From positions 1,178,001 through 1,242,000 of the forward strand of contig NZ_CP090446.1 in assembly GCF_021442025.1 (NCBI RefSeq): a DNA stretch of 64,000 bases, read 5' to 3'. The notes under the pieces were generated by a model, which saw only the letters and a program-made list of their open reading frames with translations, was not told the DNA's origin and made no database searches. Within the stretch, counting starts at the first letter, position 1; each line of letters opens with the position of its first letter. The DNA is from Sphingobacterium sp. SRCM116780. GTDB lineage: Bacteria > Bacteroidota > Bacteroidia > Sphingobacteriales > Sphingobacteriaceae. A program made the position numbers and the translations under genes. Shown piece after piece: positions 44,207 through 52,382 of the stretch.

Positions 44207-45652
44207 ATGTTTAAATCAAAAATGGGGCTAATTACCCTTGTTTCGATCACTATTGCTGTCCTTATTGCAATCTGTTACGAATTTAGTTGGGTCAATTTTT
44301 CTCCATCATTTTTAATGGCAGTAAGATGGATTGTTGCAACAGTGTTGGTGGTGAATGCTTTTGTTAGAAGAAATCTGACGACCTGGATCTTGACCTGTAT
44401 GATCTTAGGTATTTTCGTGGGTTTAGATTTTCCTAATATTGCGATATCACTTCAACCTTTGAGTAAGGGTTTCATTAAATTAGTAAAAACAATTGTAGGT
44501 CCTATTCTATTTGCGACTTTAGTTTATGGTATTGCTGGGCATTCAGATTTAAAGCAAGTGGGACGTATGGCATGGAAGTCTATGTTGTATTTCTTTTGCG
44601 CAACTACCTGTGCTATTTTCATTGGACTAGGGGCTATAAATTTAACCAAAGCAGGTGTTGGAGTAGATGTTGCACATATGCCACACGAAGAATTGCCTGT
44701 GGCTAAAATCAGCAATGATGCCCAAATTTTAGAGACTTTACCTCAACATGTTCATCCTGTCTATAAGCTCACCGCTTTTTTCAGGGATCTTTTTCCAGAA
44801 AATATTGTAAAGGCTGTTTATGATAATCAAGTCTTGCAGATTGTTGTCTTTTCAGTTTTGTTCGGTATCGGTCTTGCTATGGTGGACGAGAAAAAACGAA
44901 AACCATTGGTGGATTTTACGGAAAGCCTTTCCGAAACGATGTTTAAGTTTACGAACTTAATCATGTACTTTGCTCCGATAGGTGTAGGAGCAGCAATGGC
45001 ATTTACAGTCGGACATCTTGGTGTGGACATTCTGAAGAATTTATTTATGTTATTGGCGACTTTGTATTTAGCATTATTTGGTTTCTTGCTTTTGGTTTTG
45101 TTACCCGTAGCACTTTACTTAAAAATTCCAGTATTAAAGTTTATAAATGCAATCAAAGAACCCGTATCCATCGCTTTTGCGACAACAAGTTCTGACGCTG
45201 CTTTGCCAAAAGCCATGTCTGCAATGGAAAAATTTGGAGTTCCGCGTAAGATTGTATCATTCGTTATACCAACGGGTTATAGTTTTAACCTTGATGGAAC
45301 GTCTTTATATTTATCGTTGGCTGCTATTTTTGTTGCGCAAGCAGCTGGAATTCATTTATCTTTCGGTGAACAATTGATGATTGCTTTTACGTTGATGATT
45401 ACTTCCAAAGGTGTGGCAGCTGTGCCACGTGCTTCATTAATTATATTAATTGCCACCGCAGATCAGTTTGGCTTACCTACTTTTGTTATTGCAGCAATTT
45501 TAGGTATTGATGAGTTGATGGATATGGCCAGAACATCAGTTAATGTAATTGGGAACTGTTTAGCAACAGTTGTTGTTGCTAAATGGGAGGGAGAATTTGA
45601 TGAAGAGGCTCCTTTTAGAGAAGATGATGAAAAATCTGAATTGCTGAGCTAA
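44207..45652 (+). CDS. Dicarboxylate/amino acid:cation symporter (DAACS family)
   Basis: From the ATG at 44207 the protein has 481 residues. The first 55 residues contain two hydrophobic helices before the usual DAACS start (FLTWILTCMILGIFVGL). Family signatures are VKTIVGPILFATLVYGIAG near 95, AFATTSSDAALPKAMSAM near 322 (hairpin 1, serine-rich) and YSFNLDGTSLYLSLAAIF near 360 (the NxDG cation/substrate motif), with DQFGLPTFVIAAILGIDELMDMART near 425. Substrates are likely aspartate, glutamate or C4-dicarboxylates; subtype uncertain. Confidence 0.9.
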   Translation: MFKSKMGLITLVSITIAVLIAICYEFSWVNFSPSFLMAVRWIVATVLVVNAFVRRNLTTWILTCMILGIFVGLDFPNIAISLQPLSKGFIKLVKTIVGPILFATLVYGIAGHSDLKQVGRMAWKSMLYFFCATTCAIFIGLGAINLTKAGVGVDVAHMPHEELPVAKISNDAQILETLPQHVHPVYKLTAFFRDLFPENIVKAVYDNQVLQIVVFSVLFGIGLAMVDEKKRKPLVDFTESLSETMFKFTNLIMYFAPIGVGAAMAFTVGHLGVDILKNLFMLLATLYLALFGFLLLVLLPVALYLKIPVLKFINAIKEPVSIAFATTSSDAALPKAMSAMEKFGVPRKIVSFVIPTGYSFNLDGTSLYLSLAAIFVAQAAGIHLSFGEQLMIAFTLMITSKGVAAVPRASLIILIATADQFGLPTFVIAAILGIDELMDMARTSVNVIGNCLATVVVAKWEGEFDEEAPFREDDEKSELLS

Positions 45653-45667
45653 TCATTTTGCAAGTAT

Positions 45668-45704
45668 AAAAAAGGATCTTAATATTATTTTAAGATCCTT
45701 TTTT
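45668..45704. terminator. Bidirectional terminator (symporter / ychJ)
   Basis: AAAAAAGGATCTTAA and its complement (45668-45704) enclose a loop of seven bases, between the convergent genes. Confidence 0.88.
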
Positions 45705-45706
45705 AT

Positions 45707-46075
45707 CTATAGGAGTTTTCCATCTACATAATACCAAATTCCTTGAATTTCTTTGAAATTCGATCTTTCATGATGGATTTGTAAATTAAGCTGGCTATCT
45801 AAGTAATGTGCTTCAAATTCCACTACATTTACGGTACTTCTTAAAATATGTAATTGCATCCATTTGGATTCTTTTGCCCATGCTTCAATATGTTTTTTGT
45901 TTTGAAACCTACGGGTAGCTGGATGAAAACTAGCATATAGAAAATTAATATTTCCAACGACAAAAGCAGCATATCTTGCTCGCATTAATTGTTCTGCTGA
46001 TGTTGCTTGTTTTTGGTCAAGATGAACTTTTTGACAACAATCACTATACGGAAGCAAATGGCCGCATGGGCACAT
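45707..46075 (-). CDS. YchJ-family protein (SEC-C zinc motif)
   Basis: The ATG at 46075 gives 122 residues and the family start, MCPCGHLLPYSDCCQKVHLD, a CxC...CC SEC-C-like zinc motif. The longer start at 46132 lies upstream of a -7 element, so it is not used. Then comes LMRARYAAFVVGNINFLYASF near 33, typical of YchJ (UPF0225). Function is unknown; SEC-C motifs bind zinc and often join to SecA-type or other proteins. Confidence 0.87.
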   Translation of the reverse strand: MCPCGHLLPYSDCCQKVHLDQKQATSAEQLMRARYAAFVVGNINFLYASFHPATRRFQNKKHIEAWAKESKWMQLHILRSTVNVVEFEAHYLDSQLNLQIHHERSNFKEIQGIWYYVDGKLL

Positions 46076-46119
46076 GGAGATTGGATCTTCTATCACACTT
46101 ATCAATATTGATGGTCTGA

Positions 46120-46152
46120 CAAAAGTAAACAATGATTTGTTTTTGTTTCAAA
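46120..46152 (-). promoter_or_regulatory. Promoter for ychJ
   Basis: Minus strand: TTTG at 46152-46149, a 21-base spacer, then TACTTTTG at 46127-46120. Both elements fit the phylum consensus. The transcription start is near 46113, downstream of the alternative start codon at 46132. Confidence 0.65.
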
Positions 46153-46326
46153 CTATTTTAAACTTTTATCGTGGAAAAATATTGAAGATGTATAGATAAG
46201 TTTTTTTCAATCTCTTGATTAACACTGGATTTTATTCTTTTAACAAAAATTAACAGTAGAGGATTAATCCTCTAAGTCAAAGTATAGTCATATCTACAAC
46301 AAATTGATAATATAATATTAAAAAAT

Positions 46327-46333
46327 AAGGAGG
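46327..46333 (+). promoter_or_regulatory. Unusually strong Shine-Dalgarno (AAGGAGG)
   Basis: AAGGAGG lies 7 bases before the ATG at 46341. Perfect Shine-Dalgarno sequences are rare in Bacteroidota, and I saw none comparable elsewhere in the window. Confidence 0.75.
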
Positions 46334-46340
46334 AGCAGTT

Positions 46341-46889
46341 ATGAAAAAGTTAGTTTACTTGGCGGTTTTAGTTGGCGGTTTATTTTTTGCAAAACCTGCA
46401 GAAGCTCAAGTTAATGTCAACATTAATATCGGTAGCCAACCTTTATGGGGACCTGTTGGTTATGATTATGTACGTTATTACTACATTCCAGAAATAAATG
46501 TATATTATGATGTTCCCAACAGAAGATATACTTATTATGAAGGTCGAAGATGGATCACTCGTGGAAATCTGCCAGGAAGATACCGTAACTTTAATTTTTA
46601 TAATACCTATAAGGTAGTTGTAAATGATAGAAATCCATGGAGCCATCATGATCGATATAGTAGAAATTACGGACAGTATGCTCATGCTAGAAATCAAGTA
46701 AATTTACGAGATTCTAGAAGAGGAAACCGTTATTCATATGACCATGACCGTGGTCACGACCATGATCGTTATGATAACCATAGAGATCATAGAGACAATA
46801 GATATGGTGATAAAAATGGAAAATATAAACATGGTAAAAAAGACTATGATCATAGATCAAATAGAGGTGAAGGACATGGCAGAAGATAA
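46341..46889 (+). CDS. Exported, highly charged His/Arg/Asp/Tyr-rich protein
   Basis: The 182-residue protein has a signal peptide (YLAVLVGGLFFAKPAEAQ). After VNVNINIGSQPLWGPVGYDYV it has a Tyr-rich region (YYYIPEINVYYDVPNRRYTYYEGRRW split over 50-75), and from about 105 a low-complexity tail such as HDRGHDHDRYDNHRDHRDNR. The front part resembles small Bacteroidota proteins whose function is unknown. His-Asp clusters could bind metal. Well expressed, judging by its Shine-Dalgarno. A terminator follows. Confidence 0.75.
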   Translation: MKKLVYLAVLVGGLFFAKPAEAQVNVNINIGSQPLWGPVGYDYVRYYYIPEINVYYDVPNRRYTYYEGRRWITRGNLPGRYRNFNFYNTYKVVVNDRNPWSHHDRYSRNYGQYAHARNQVNLRDSRRGNRYSYDHDRGHDHDRYDNHRDHRDNRYGDKNGKYKHGKKDYDHRSNRGEGHGRR

Positions 46890-46915
46890 GCGTTAGTTTT
46901 TATAGATGTTTGAGT

Positions 46916-46947
46916 AAAAGAGGAAACTTCGGTTTCCTCTTTTTTTG
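46916..46947 (+). terminator. Terminator with UUCG tetraloop
   Basis: AAAGAGGAAAC-TTCG-GTTTCCTCTTT plus further T forms a stable C(UUCG)G-capped stem. It lies between the charged exported protein gene (+) and the convergent Lrp gene (-). Confidence 0.9.
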
Positions 46948-46963
46948 TTTTTATCATGTTATA

Positions 46964-47422
46964 TTAGATAGGATAAGCCGTCTCACTTTTGGTTTCAGAT
47001 AAGACAAAATAAGTCTGCACCGTATTGACATGCGGTAATACAGCTAATCGATATCTTAAAAATTCATGATAAGCTTGCATATCTTTAGTTGCTATACGAA
47101 GCATAAAATCATAGGAACCTGCCATTTGATAACATTCCATTACTTCAGGAAATTTAGCGACTTCTTTTTCAAATTCGTTCAATACTTCTGCTGTGTGTGC
47201 TTTCAAAAATACTTGTGAAAATGAAATCAAATCGATATTGATTTTATGCCTATTTAGAATGGCAACAGTTTTTTTGATATACCCTTGTTGTTTAAGTTTT
47301 TTCACTCGCTCATGAATAGCTGCGATAGATTTATGCACTTGAAAAGCTAATTCTTTATTACTTAAAGTTGCATCATGTTGCAATAACCTTAATAATTTAA
47401 TATCTGTCTCATCTAATTGCAT
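46964..47422 (-). CDS. Lrp/AsnC-family transcription regulator
   Basis: The 152-residue protein has the N-terminal helix-turn-helix (LDETDIKLLRLLQHDATLSN, KELAFQVHKSIAAIHERVKK) and the C-terminal ligand-binding RAM domain (ECYQMAGSYDFMLRIATKDM, HVNTVQTYFVLSETKSETAYPI). Lrp-type regulators sense amino acids. It is divergent from a cysteine synthase gene, with paired AT-rich repeats between them, so it may control that gene and itself; both points are inference. Confidence 0.9.
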   Translation of the reverse strand: MQLDETDIKLLRLLQHDATLSNKELAFQVHKSIAAIHERVKKLKQQGYIKKTVAILNRHKINIDLISFSQVFLKAHTAEVLNEFEKEVAKFPEVMECYQMAGSYDFMLRIATKDMQAYHEFLRYRLAVLPHVNTVQTYFVLSETKSETAYPI

Positions 47423-47465
47423 ATTGTTTTTTTTATTGATATGTAGAGCATGCTTTGGTTAAAAC

Positions 47466-47539
47466 TGAATAATATTTTAAATATAATGGTATTTCAACGA
47501 AATTTATTGTTTTTTATAATTGATGTTGAATAATATTTT
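47466..47539 (+). promoter_or_regulatory. Direct repeats TGAATAATATTTT, possible Lrp operator
   Basis: TGAATAATATTTT occurs at 47466-47478 and 47527-47539, 61 bases apart (close to six helical turns), in the 198-base gap between the divergent lrp and cysteine synthase genes. Lrp-type octamers wrap DNA over helically phased AT-rich sites. No other 13-base perfect repeat is apparent in the gap. Confidence 0.45.
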
Positions 47540-47620
47540 GTTTTACGTCAAATTTGCTGATGAAATTAAATTTTATTTATTGAAATTTAATAACATCTAC
47601 AATCAATAAAACAGTGAATT

Positions 47621-48697
47621 ATGAATAACGAAGCAATATTTAGTAAATGTCTATCTCCTGAGCTTGATAGTCGATTTAAACATTTGTGGTGTTTAGTCGG
47701 CAATACCCCGATGCTGGAATTGCAATATACGTATAAAGGAAAAAGTGGAAAAATCTACGTAAAATGTGAAAATTATAATTTAACAGGGAGTATCAAAGAT
47801 CGTATGGCATTATATATCATGTATAAAGCTTATATGAATTGTCAGATTCAACCTGAAGATGTGATTGTTGAAGCGACAAGCGGAAATACAGGTATTTCTT
47901 TTTCTGCTATAGGTAAGGCTTTAGGACATGAAGTAAAGATTATTATGCCAAATTGGTTGAGTAAAGAGCGTATTGATATTATCAAAAGCATGGGTGCAGA
48001 TATTCAATTGATTAGTAAAGAAGAAGGTGGGTTTCTAGGTAGTATTCAGTTAAGCGAAGAGCTAGCTAAAAAAGGAGGTGTATTTTTACCTAGACAATTT
48101 GAAAATCAATTTAATGCCGAGGCACATGAATTGACTACTGGTAAAGAGATCGGTCTTCAATTAGCATCTATTGGGTTAGTTGCGGATGCGTTTGTTGCAG
48201 GTGTCGGTACAGGGGGGACTGTAATGGGGGTTGGTAAACATCTCCGCAGTTTAAATCCTAATGTAAAAATACATCCTTTGGAACCAGCCGAAAGTCCGAC
48301 TTTATCAACTGGTTATAAGATTGGTTCACATCGTATTCAAGGAATTTCTGATGAGTTTATTCCAGCTATTGTCAAATTGAATGAATTGGATGAGATTGTT
48401 TCTGTTTCGGATGGCGATTCTATTATTATGGCTCAAAAACTAGCAAAAGAGCTTGGATTAGCGGTTGGCATCTCTTCGGGAGCAAATGTTATTGGAGCGA
48501 TTAAACTGAAAGAACAATTCGCTGATGATACCGTTGTTGTTACCTTGTTATGTGATGACAATAAAAAATACCTAAGTACAGATCTGGTTAAAGAGCAATC
48601 GATACAGGAGGGTTATATTTCTACAGATTTGACTTTTACAGGATTTCAACCAATTAGTCGATTGGAAAAATCTCTTTTTAAAGCTGAGAAAATATAA
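47621..48697 (+). CDS. PLP-dependent cysteine synthase family protein
   Basis: The 358-residue protein is a fold-type II PLP enzyme: LVGNTPMLELQYTYKGKSGK near 30, NYNLTGSIKDRMALYIMYK near 57 (PLP Lys in SIKD), VEATSGNTGISFSAIGKALG near 90, VAGVGTGGTVMGVGKHLRSL near 192 and ISSGANVIGAIKLKEQF near 292, with KKYLSTDLVK at the end. It is about 45 residues longer than CysK/CysM because of both N- and C-terminal extensions, so it could be a cysteine synthase or a cystathionine beta-synthase-like enzyme. The Lrp pairing supports amino acid control. Confidence 0.87.
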   Translation: MNNEAIFSKCLSPELDSRFKHLWCLVGNTPMLELQYTYKGKSGKIYVKCENYNLTGSIKDRMALYIMYKAYMNCQIQPEDVIVEATSGNTGISFSAIGKALGHEVKIIMPNWLSKERIDIIKSMGADIQLISKEEGGFLGSIQLSEELAKKGGVFLPRQFENQFNAEAHELTTGKEIGLQLASIGLVADAFVAGVGTGGTVMGVGKHLRSLNPNVKIHPLEPAESPTLSTGYKIGSHRIQGISDEFIPAIVKLNELDEIVSVSDGDSIIMAQKLAKELGLAVGISSGANVIGAIKLKEQFADDTVVVTLLCDDNKKYLSTDLVKEQSIQEGYISTDLTFTGFQPISRLEKSLFKAEKI

Positions 48698-48707
48698 TTT
48701 TTGTTTC

Positions 48708-48785
48708 CATCTAAAAATTTTTAGATGTAGTGTGTTTATAATTAAGTAGTATCTGACCCAAAAGGATTCGTCTTTTTGAGGTCAG
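48708..48785 (+). other. Two hairpins between the cysteine synthase gene and dsbD
   Basis: CATCTAAAAATTTTTAGATG (48708-48727) is a 20-bp perfect palindrome. CTGACC...GGTCAG-type arms at 48753-48785 form a second stem containing AAAAG/CTTTT. The first could be a weak terminator; neither has a proper T run. They may also form a leader structure before dsbD. Confidence 0.4.
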
Positions 48786-48832
48786 GTTTCTAACCAATCA
48801 CCATTTGCCTCTTGGCATTATTATGTATAATT

Positions 48833-50497
48833 ATGAAAAGTTTAATCGTAAAATTATTGCTTTTGATAGGGCTTATATTACCTGTTTTTTCCTATGCTCA
48901 AGAACCCGACACATTACAGAATGTAGATGAGTTAGAGTTTGTTGATGGAAGTGTTATGGAAGAAGCTTCTTCTGCGGATACTGTCATTGGAGTAAAAGCA
49001 GATACAGCTGCGGTAGTTAAGAAAGCGGAGTCTATAATAAAAGGGGAAGAGAACAAAGAAACGTCTCTTTTTGGCATATTTTTAGGCGGGTTGTTAGGTG
49101 GGTTTGCAGCTTTATTAATGCCTTGTATTTTTCCGATGTTACCGCTTACTGTCAGTTTTTTTACCAAGGGTAATCAAAATAGATCAAAAGCTTTTGGACG
49201 AGCTTCGTTTTATGGAATCTCTATTATTGTCATTTATGTGATATTAGGACTCGCAGTGACACTAATCTTTGGTTCAGATGCTCTTAATTCATTATCTACG
49301 AATGGTATTTTTAACTTCTTTTTCTTTTTGATGTTGTTAGCTTTTGGAGCTTCATTTTTAGGAGCGTTTGAAATCAGCCTCCCAAGCTCTTGGGTAAATA
49401 AGATGGATGAAAAGTCCGATAAAGGGGGATGGGCAGGCATCTTTTTTATGGCTGCAACTTTAGCCCTAGTTTCGTTTTCTTGTACAGGACCTATCATTGG
49501 TACTCTTTTGGTACAAGCGGCAACCAGTGGCGCTTTATTAGGCCCTGCTATTGGTATGTTTGGTTTTTCTCTGGCTTTAGCCATACCATTCGCATTATTT
49601 GCGCTGTTTCCTAGTGCAATGAAAGCAATGCCAAAATCTGGTGGTTGGCTGAATAGTGTAAAAGTAGTGTTGGGTTTCTTAGAACTAGCTTTTGCATTAA
49701 AATTTCTATCCAATGTTGATTTGGCATATCATTGGAATTGGTTTGACAGGGAAATATTTTTGAGTTTATGGATTGTCATATTCGGATTGATGGGACTTTA
49801 CTTGTTGGGTAAAATCAAATTTGCTCATGATAGTAACTTAGCACATTTGTCTGTTGTTAGAACCTTTTTTGCGATTGTAGTCTTATCTTTTACCGTTTAT
49901 ATGATTCCTGGATTATGGGGAGCACCATTAAAATCAATATCTGCCTTTTTACCACCACAAAGTACACAAGACTTTGATTTGAATCAAGCTTCTTTAGGAA
50001 GTGCTACGCATAATGTCGATGTTTCAAGTCGTAAATATGCAAATTTATTTCATGCGCCTTTAGGATTGAATGTATTTTTTGATTACAAGGAAGGAATGGA
50101 ATATGCTCAAAAAAATCATAAAATGGTGATGATTGATTTTACTGGACATGCATGTGTGAATTGTCGGAAAATGGAAGCCAATGTATGGACAGATCCTGAT
50201 GTACGATCTGTTTTAAACAATGATATTGTCATTATTCAATTATATGTTGATGACCGAACGGAATTGGCGATTGAAGATCAGCAAAAGACAGCTGATGGTA
50301 AAACCTTAAAAACAATTGGAAGCAAATGGAGCTATTTGCAAGCACATCAGTTTGAATCGAATTCACAGCCATTTTATGTATTAATGGATCCTTTAAAGGA
50401 AAAAGTTCTCATTAAACCACAAGGTGCTGATTATGAAGCTAATTCATATCTTGTTTATTTAAAAGAAGGTTTAAAGGTATTCAAAAACATCCAATAA
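48833..50497 (+). CDS. dsbD: DsbD-type thiol:disulfide interchange protein
   Basis: The ATG at 48833 gives 554 residues and a clean signal peptide (MKSLIVKLLLLIGLILPVFS). The usual N-terminal Ig-like alpha domain is replaced by an acidic linker of about 60 residues. The eight-helix core has the redox Cys pair in LMPCIFPMLPLTVSFFTKG near 97 and SFSCTGPIIGTLL near 215. The C-terminal thioredoxin domain has IDFTGHACVNCRKMEANVW near 443 (CVNC). It moves electrons from the cytoplasm to periplasmic proteins; without an alpha domain, the C-terminal domain probably acts directly. Confidence 0.92.
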   Translation: MKSLIVKLLLLIGLILPVFSYAQEPDTLQNVDELEFVDGSVMEEASSADTVIGVKADTAAVVKKAESIIKGEENKETSLFGIFLGGLLGGFAALLMPCIFPMLPLTVSFFTKGNQNRSKAFGRASFYGISIIVIYVILGLAVTLIFGSDALNSLSTNGIFNFFFFLMLLAFGASFLGAFEISLPSSWVNKMDEKSDKGGWAGIFFMAATLALVSFSCTGPIIGTLLVQAATSGALLGPAIGMFGFSLALAIPFALFALFPSAMKAMPKSGGWLNSVKVVLGFLELAFALKFLSNVDLAYHWNWFDREIFLSLWIVIFGLMGLYLLGKIKFAHDSNLAHLSVVRTFFAIVVLSFTVYMIPGLWGAPLKSISAFLPPQSTQDFDLNQASLGSATHNVDVSSRKYANLFHAPLGLNVFFDYKEGMEYAQKNHKMVMIDFTGHACVNCRKMEANVWTDPDVRSVLNNDIVIIQLYVDDRTELAIEDQQKTADGKTLKTIGSKWSYLQAHQFESNSQPFYVLMDPLKEKVLIKPQGADYEANSYLVYLKEGLKVFKNIQ

Positions 50498-50663
50498 GGT
50501 TTAGGAAATGACTTGATAAAAAATATTTTATTTTGGACGAAAAAAGCTTTCATAAAATTGGATTACTGTTAAATTTAATCTTACTTTTACAGCGTAAAAC
50601 CACTAAGCATAAAATTAAGCTTTTTACTAGGTTTTAGGTAAGGGTTAACAGTGAACTTATAAA

Positions 50664-51584
50664 ATGAAGAAAGTATTCAGTCTAGGGATGTTCCTTGGAT
50701 TATTATCAATAACATCTATTGCTTTACAATCATGTAATGAAGATGTCAAGAAAAAAAAGGATGGAGCTCAGCATATTGACGCTGTTGATAGTACAGACGT
50801 TGCAGACCCTATAGATACTGTTGAAAAGAAAGTATCAATTGATTCAACGACCACTAAGGATAAAAAGAGTATACTGCATCATGAGGTGGATACCGCGAGA
50901 TTACTGACGGACTCGGTATCTCCACGCTATATTTATTTGACATTTGATGATGGACCTTTAAATGGTAGTCAATTTGTTGACTCAATAGCGACGGCTAAAA
51001 ATATAAAAATAAATGTTTTTCTAATTGGGAAGCATGATAAAATGAGTAAGACTTTACATAAACACTATGAACGTTATCTCAATAATCCGTTAGTGGATTG
51101 TTATAATCATAGTTATAGTCATGCTAATAATAAGTTTACTAATTTTTATAGTAATGCGGAGACTTCATTCCAAGATTTTGATAATAATGAAAAGGCGTTG
51201 AATTTGAAGTATAAGATTGTTCGTCTTCCAGGTCGTAATATTTGGTATTTTGCAGATCGTAAGCGTATTGATATGCAAAGTGGGTCAAGTACTGCAGATT
51301 TATTATATCAAAACGGTTACCGTAGTATGGGATGGGATTGTGAATGGAAAAAAGGAAAACCATCTGGTATGCCTGTAGAATCGGTAAGTCAAGTTTATCG
51401 TCAAATCAACAACAGGTTGCGTAATGGTACATCATTTTCTAAGAATAATGTTGTGTTATTGATGCATGATGATATGTTTCAAACGCGACAAGCGCAAAAA
51501 AAATTGAGTGATTTAATCGATAGCTTGAAATTACATCCTAATTACAAATTTGCTCACATGAAGGATTATCCGAAACAAAACTAA
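50664..51584 (+). CDS. Polysaccharide deacetylase family lipoprotein
   Basis: The 306-residue protein has a lipoprotein signal (ITSIALQSCNEDVKK, lipobox LQSC near residue 24) and an acidic/Lys linker. The NodB-type domain follows: YIYLTFDDGPLNGSQFVDSI near 91 (catalytic Asp-Asp), YNHSYSHANNKF near 142 (HxxxH metal ligands), RLPGRNIWYF near 190 and NVVLLMHDDMFQT near 276 (catalytic His). It is a metal-dependent deacetylase acting on a cell-surface or wall glycan. It ends ...KQN inside a 62-bp palindrome shared with phnA. Confidence 0.9.
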   Translation: MKKVFSLGMFLGLLSITSIALQSCNEDVKKKKDGAQHIDAVDSTDVADPIDTVEKKVSIDSTTTKDKKSILHHEVDTARLLTDSVSPRYIYLTFDDGPLNGSQFVDSIATAKNIKINVFLIGKHDKMSKTLHKHYERYLNNPLVDCYNHSYSHANNKFTNFYSNAETSFQDFDNNEKALNLKYKIVRLPGRNIWYFADRKRIDMQSGSSTADLLYQNGYRSMGWDCEWKKGKPSGMPVESVSQVYRQINNRLRNGTSFSKNNVVLLMHDDMFQTRQAQKKLSDLIDSLKLHPNYKFAHMKDYPKQN

Positions 51585-51634
51585 AAAAGAAAGGCTCCAA
51601 CTATAGTTGGAGCCTTTCTTTTTTAGTTTTGTTT
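51573..51634. terminator. 62-bp perfect palindrome spanning both stop codons of convergent genes
   Basis: The inverted repeat is perfect from 51573 to 51634, centred on CCAACTATAGTTGG. It covers the stop codon of the deacetylase (51582-51584) and of phnA (51623-51625). The two genes therefore end in the same three codons (Lys-Gln-Asn-stop). Confidence 0.92.
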
Positions 51635-52204
51635 TCTTAAATATTTTGTCAGTATTACGATCGTCTGTCCATCAATCTTTCCTTCTATTTGTTCCGTATT
51701 ATCAAAAACAAGTCTGATGTTTTTAACAACAGTACCAAGTGTTGCTCGTATCGTAGAACCTTTTACATCTAATGTTTTTGTTAGAACAACTGAATCTCCA
51801 TCAAATAACTGTTGACCTATACTATCTAAATGAAATGCTACATATCCATCATTTTCATGATCACCTGTTTGTTTTGCCCATTGTAAGGTTTCATCGTCTA
51901 AATACAAGATATCCAAAGCGTCGGATGCCCATCCTTCATTTTTTAAACGGCTCAACATACGCCATGCTGCTACTTGAACAGCGGGAAATTCAGACCACAT
52001 AGTGTCTGGCAAAAATTTCCAATACTCAACGTCTAGTTGTTCCGTCTTATTTAATTGATTAGCACACTTTTGAGAAATAACAATAGTATTGTCTACATCG
52101 GGCTGCAAATCAGGAGGTAATGTATATAGTACTAAGTTTTCAGTTGCTTGGCTTAATTGACATTTATTCCCCGCCCTTTCGAATAGTTGATTTTCTAATT
52201 TCAT
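51623..52204 (-). CDS. PhnA-domain protein with degenerate zinc finger
   Basis: The ATG at 52204 gives 193 residues. The PhnA C-terminal domain is clear: DLQPDVDNTIVISQ region, then LQWAKQTGDHENDGYVAF near 125 and LFDGDSVVLTKTLDVKGSTI near 140, with AFDNT-like SH3 strands to the end. In this larger Bacteroidota form the N-terminal zinc finger is usually KCELC...CxxC; here it reads KCQLSQ and ISQKCA, so one Cys of each pair is Ser and zinc binding is doubtful. The old link to phosphonate use is not supported by any neighbour. Confidence 0.83.
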   Translation of the reverse strand: MKLENQLFERAGNKCQLSQATENLVLYTLPPDLQPDVDNTIVISQKCANQLNKTEQLDVEYWKFLPDTMWSEFPAVQVAAWRMLSRLKNEGWASDALDILYLDDETLQWAKQTGDHENDGYVAFHLDSIGQQLFDGDSVVLTKTLDVKGSTIRATLGTVVKNIRLVFDNTEQIEGKIDGQTIVILTKYLRKQN

Positions 52205-52329
52205 CTCAATTTGGATAAGTTGCAAACATACTGAATATTTATAATTCGGTATCTGAAAAATTATCATATAAAGATGAATAATAATAAAGAAAATCGAAAT
52301 TGGAATATAATTTGTAATGAACTAAACAA

Positions 52330-52337
52330 TATATTTG
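52330..52337 (+). promoter_or_regulatory. -7 element (TATATTTG) for the YpfJ-type gene
   Basis: TATATTTG matches TAnnTTTG, 45 bases before the ATG at 52383. TTTG at 52311-52314 is only 15 bases away, so the -33 is uncertain. Confidence 0.5.
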
Positions 52338-52382
52338 CATACTATTAATTATTAACTAGAATTAAACTAAAATCTTTTATTT

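Noticed and set aside
48708..48800. Palindromes before dsbD as insertion-sequence ends
   Set aside because: No transposase, target duplication or second end is seen; hairpins alone do not support a mobile element.
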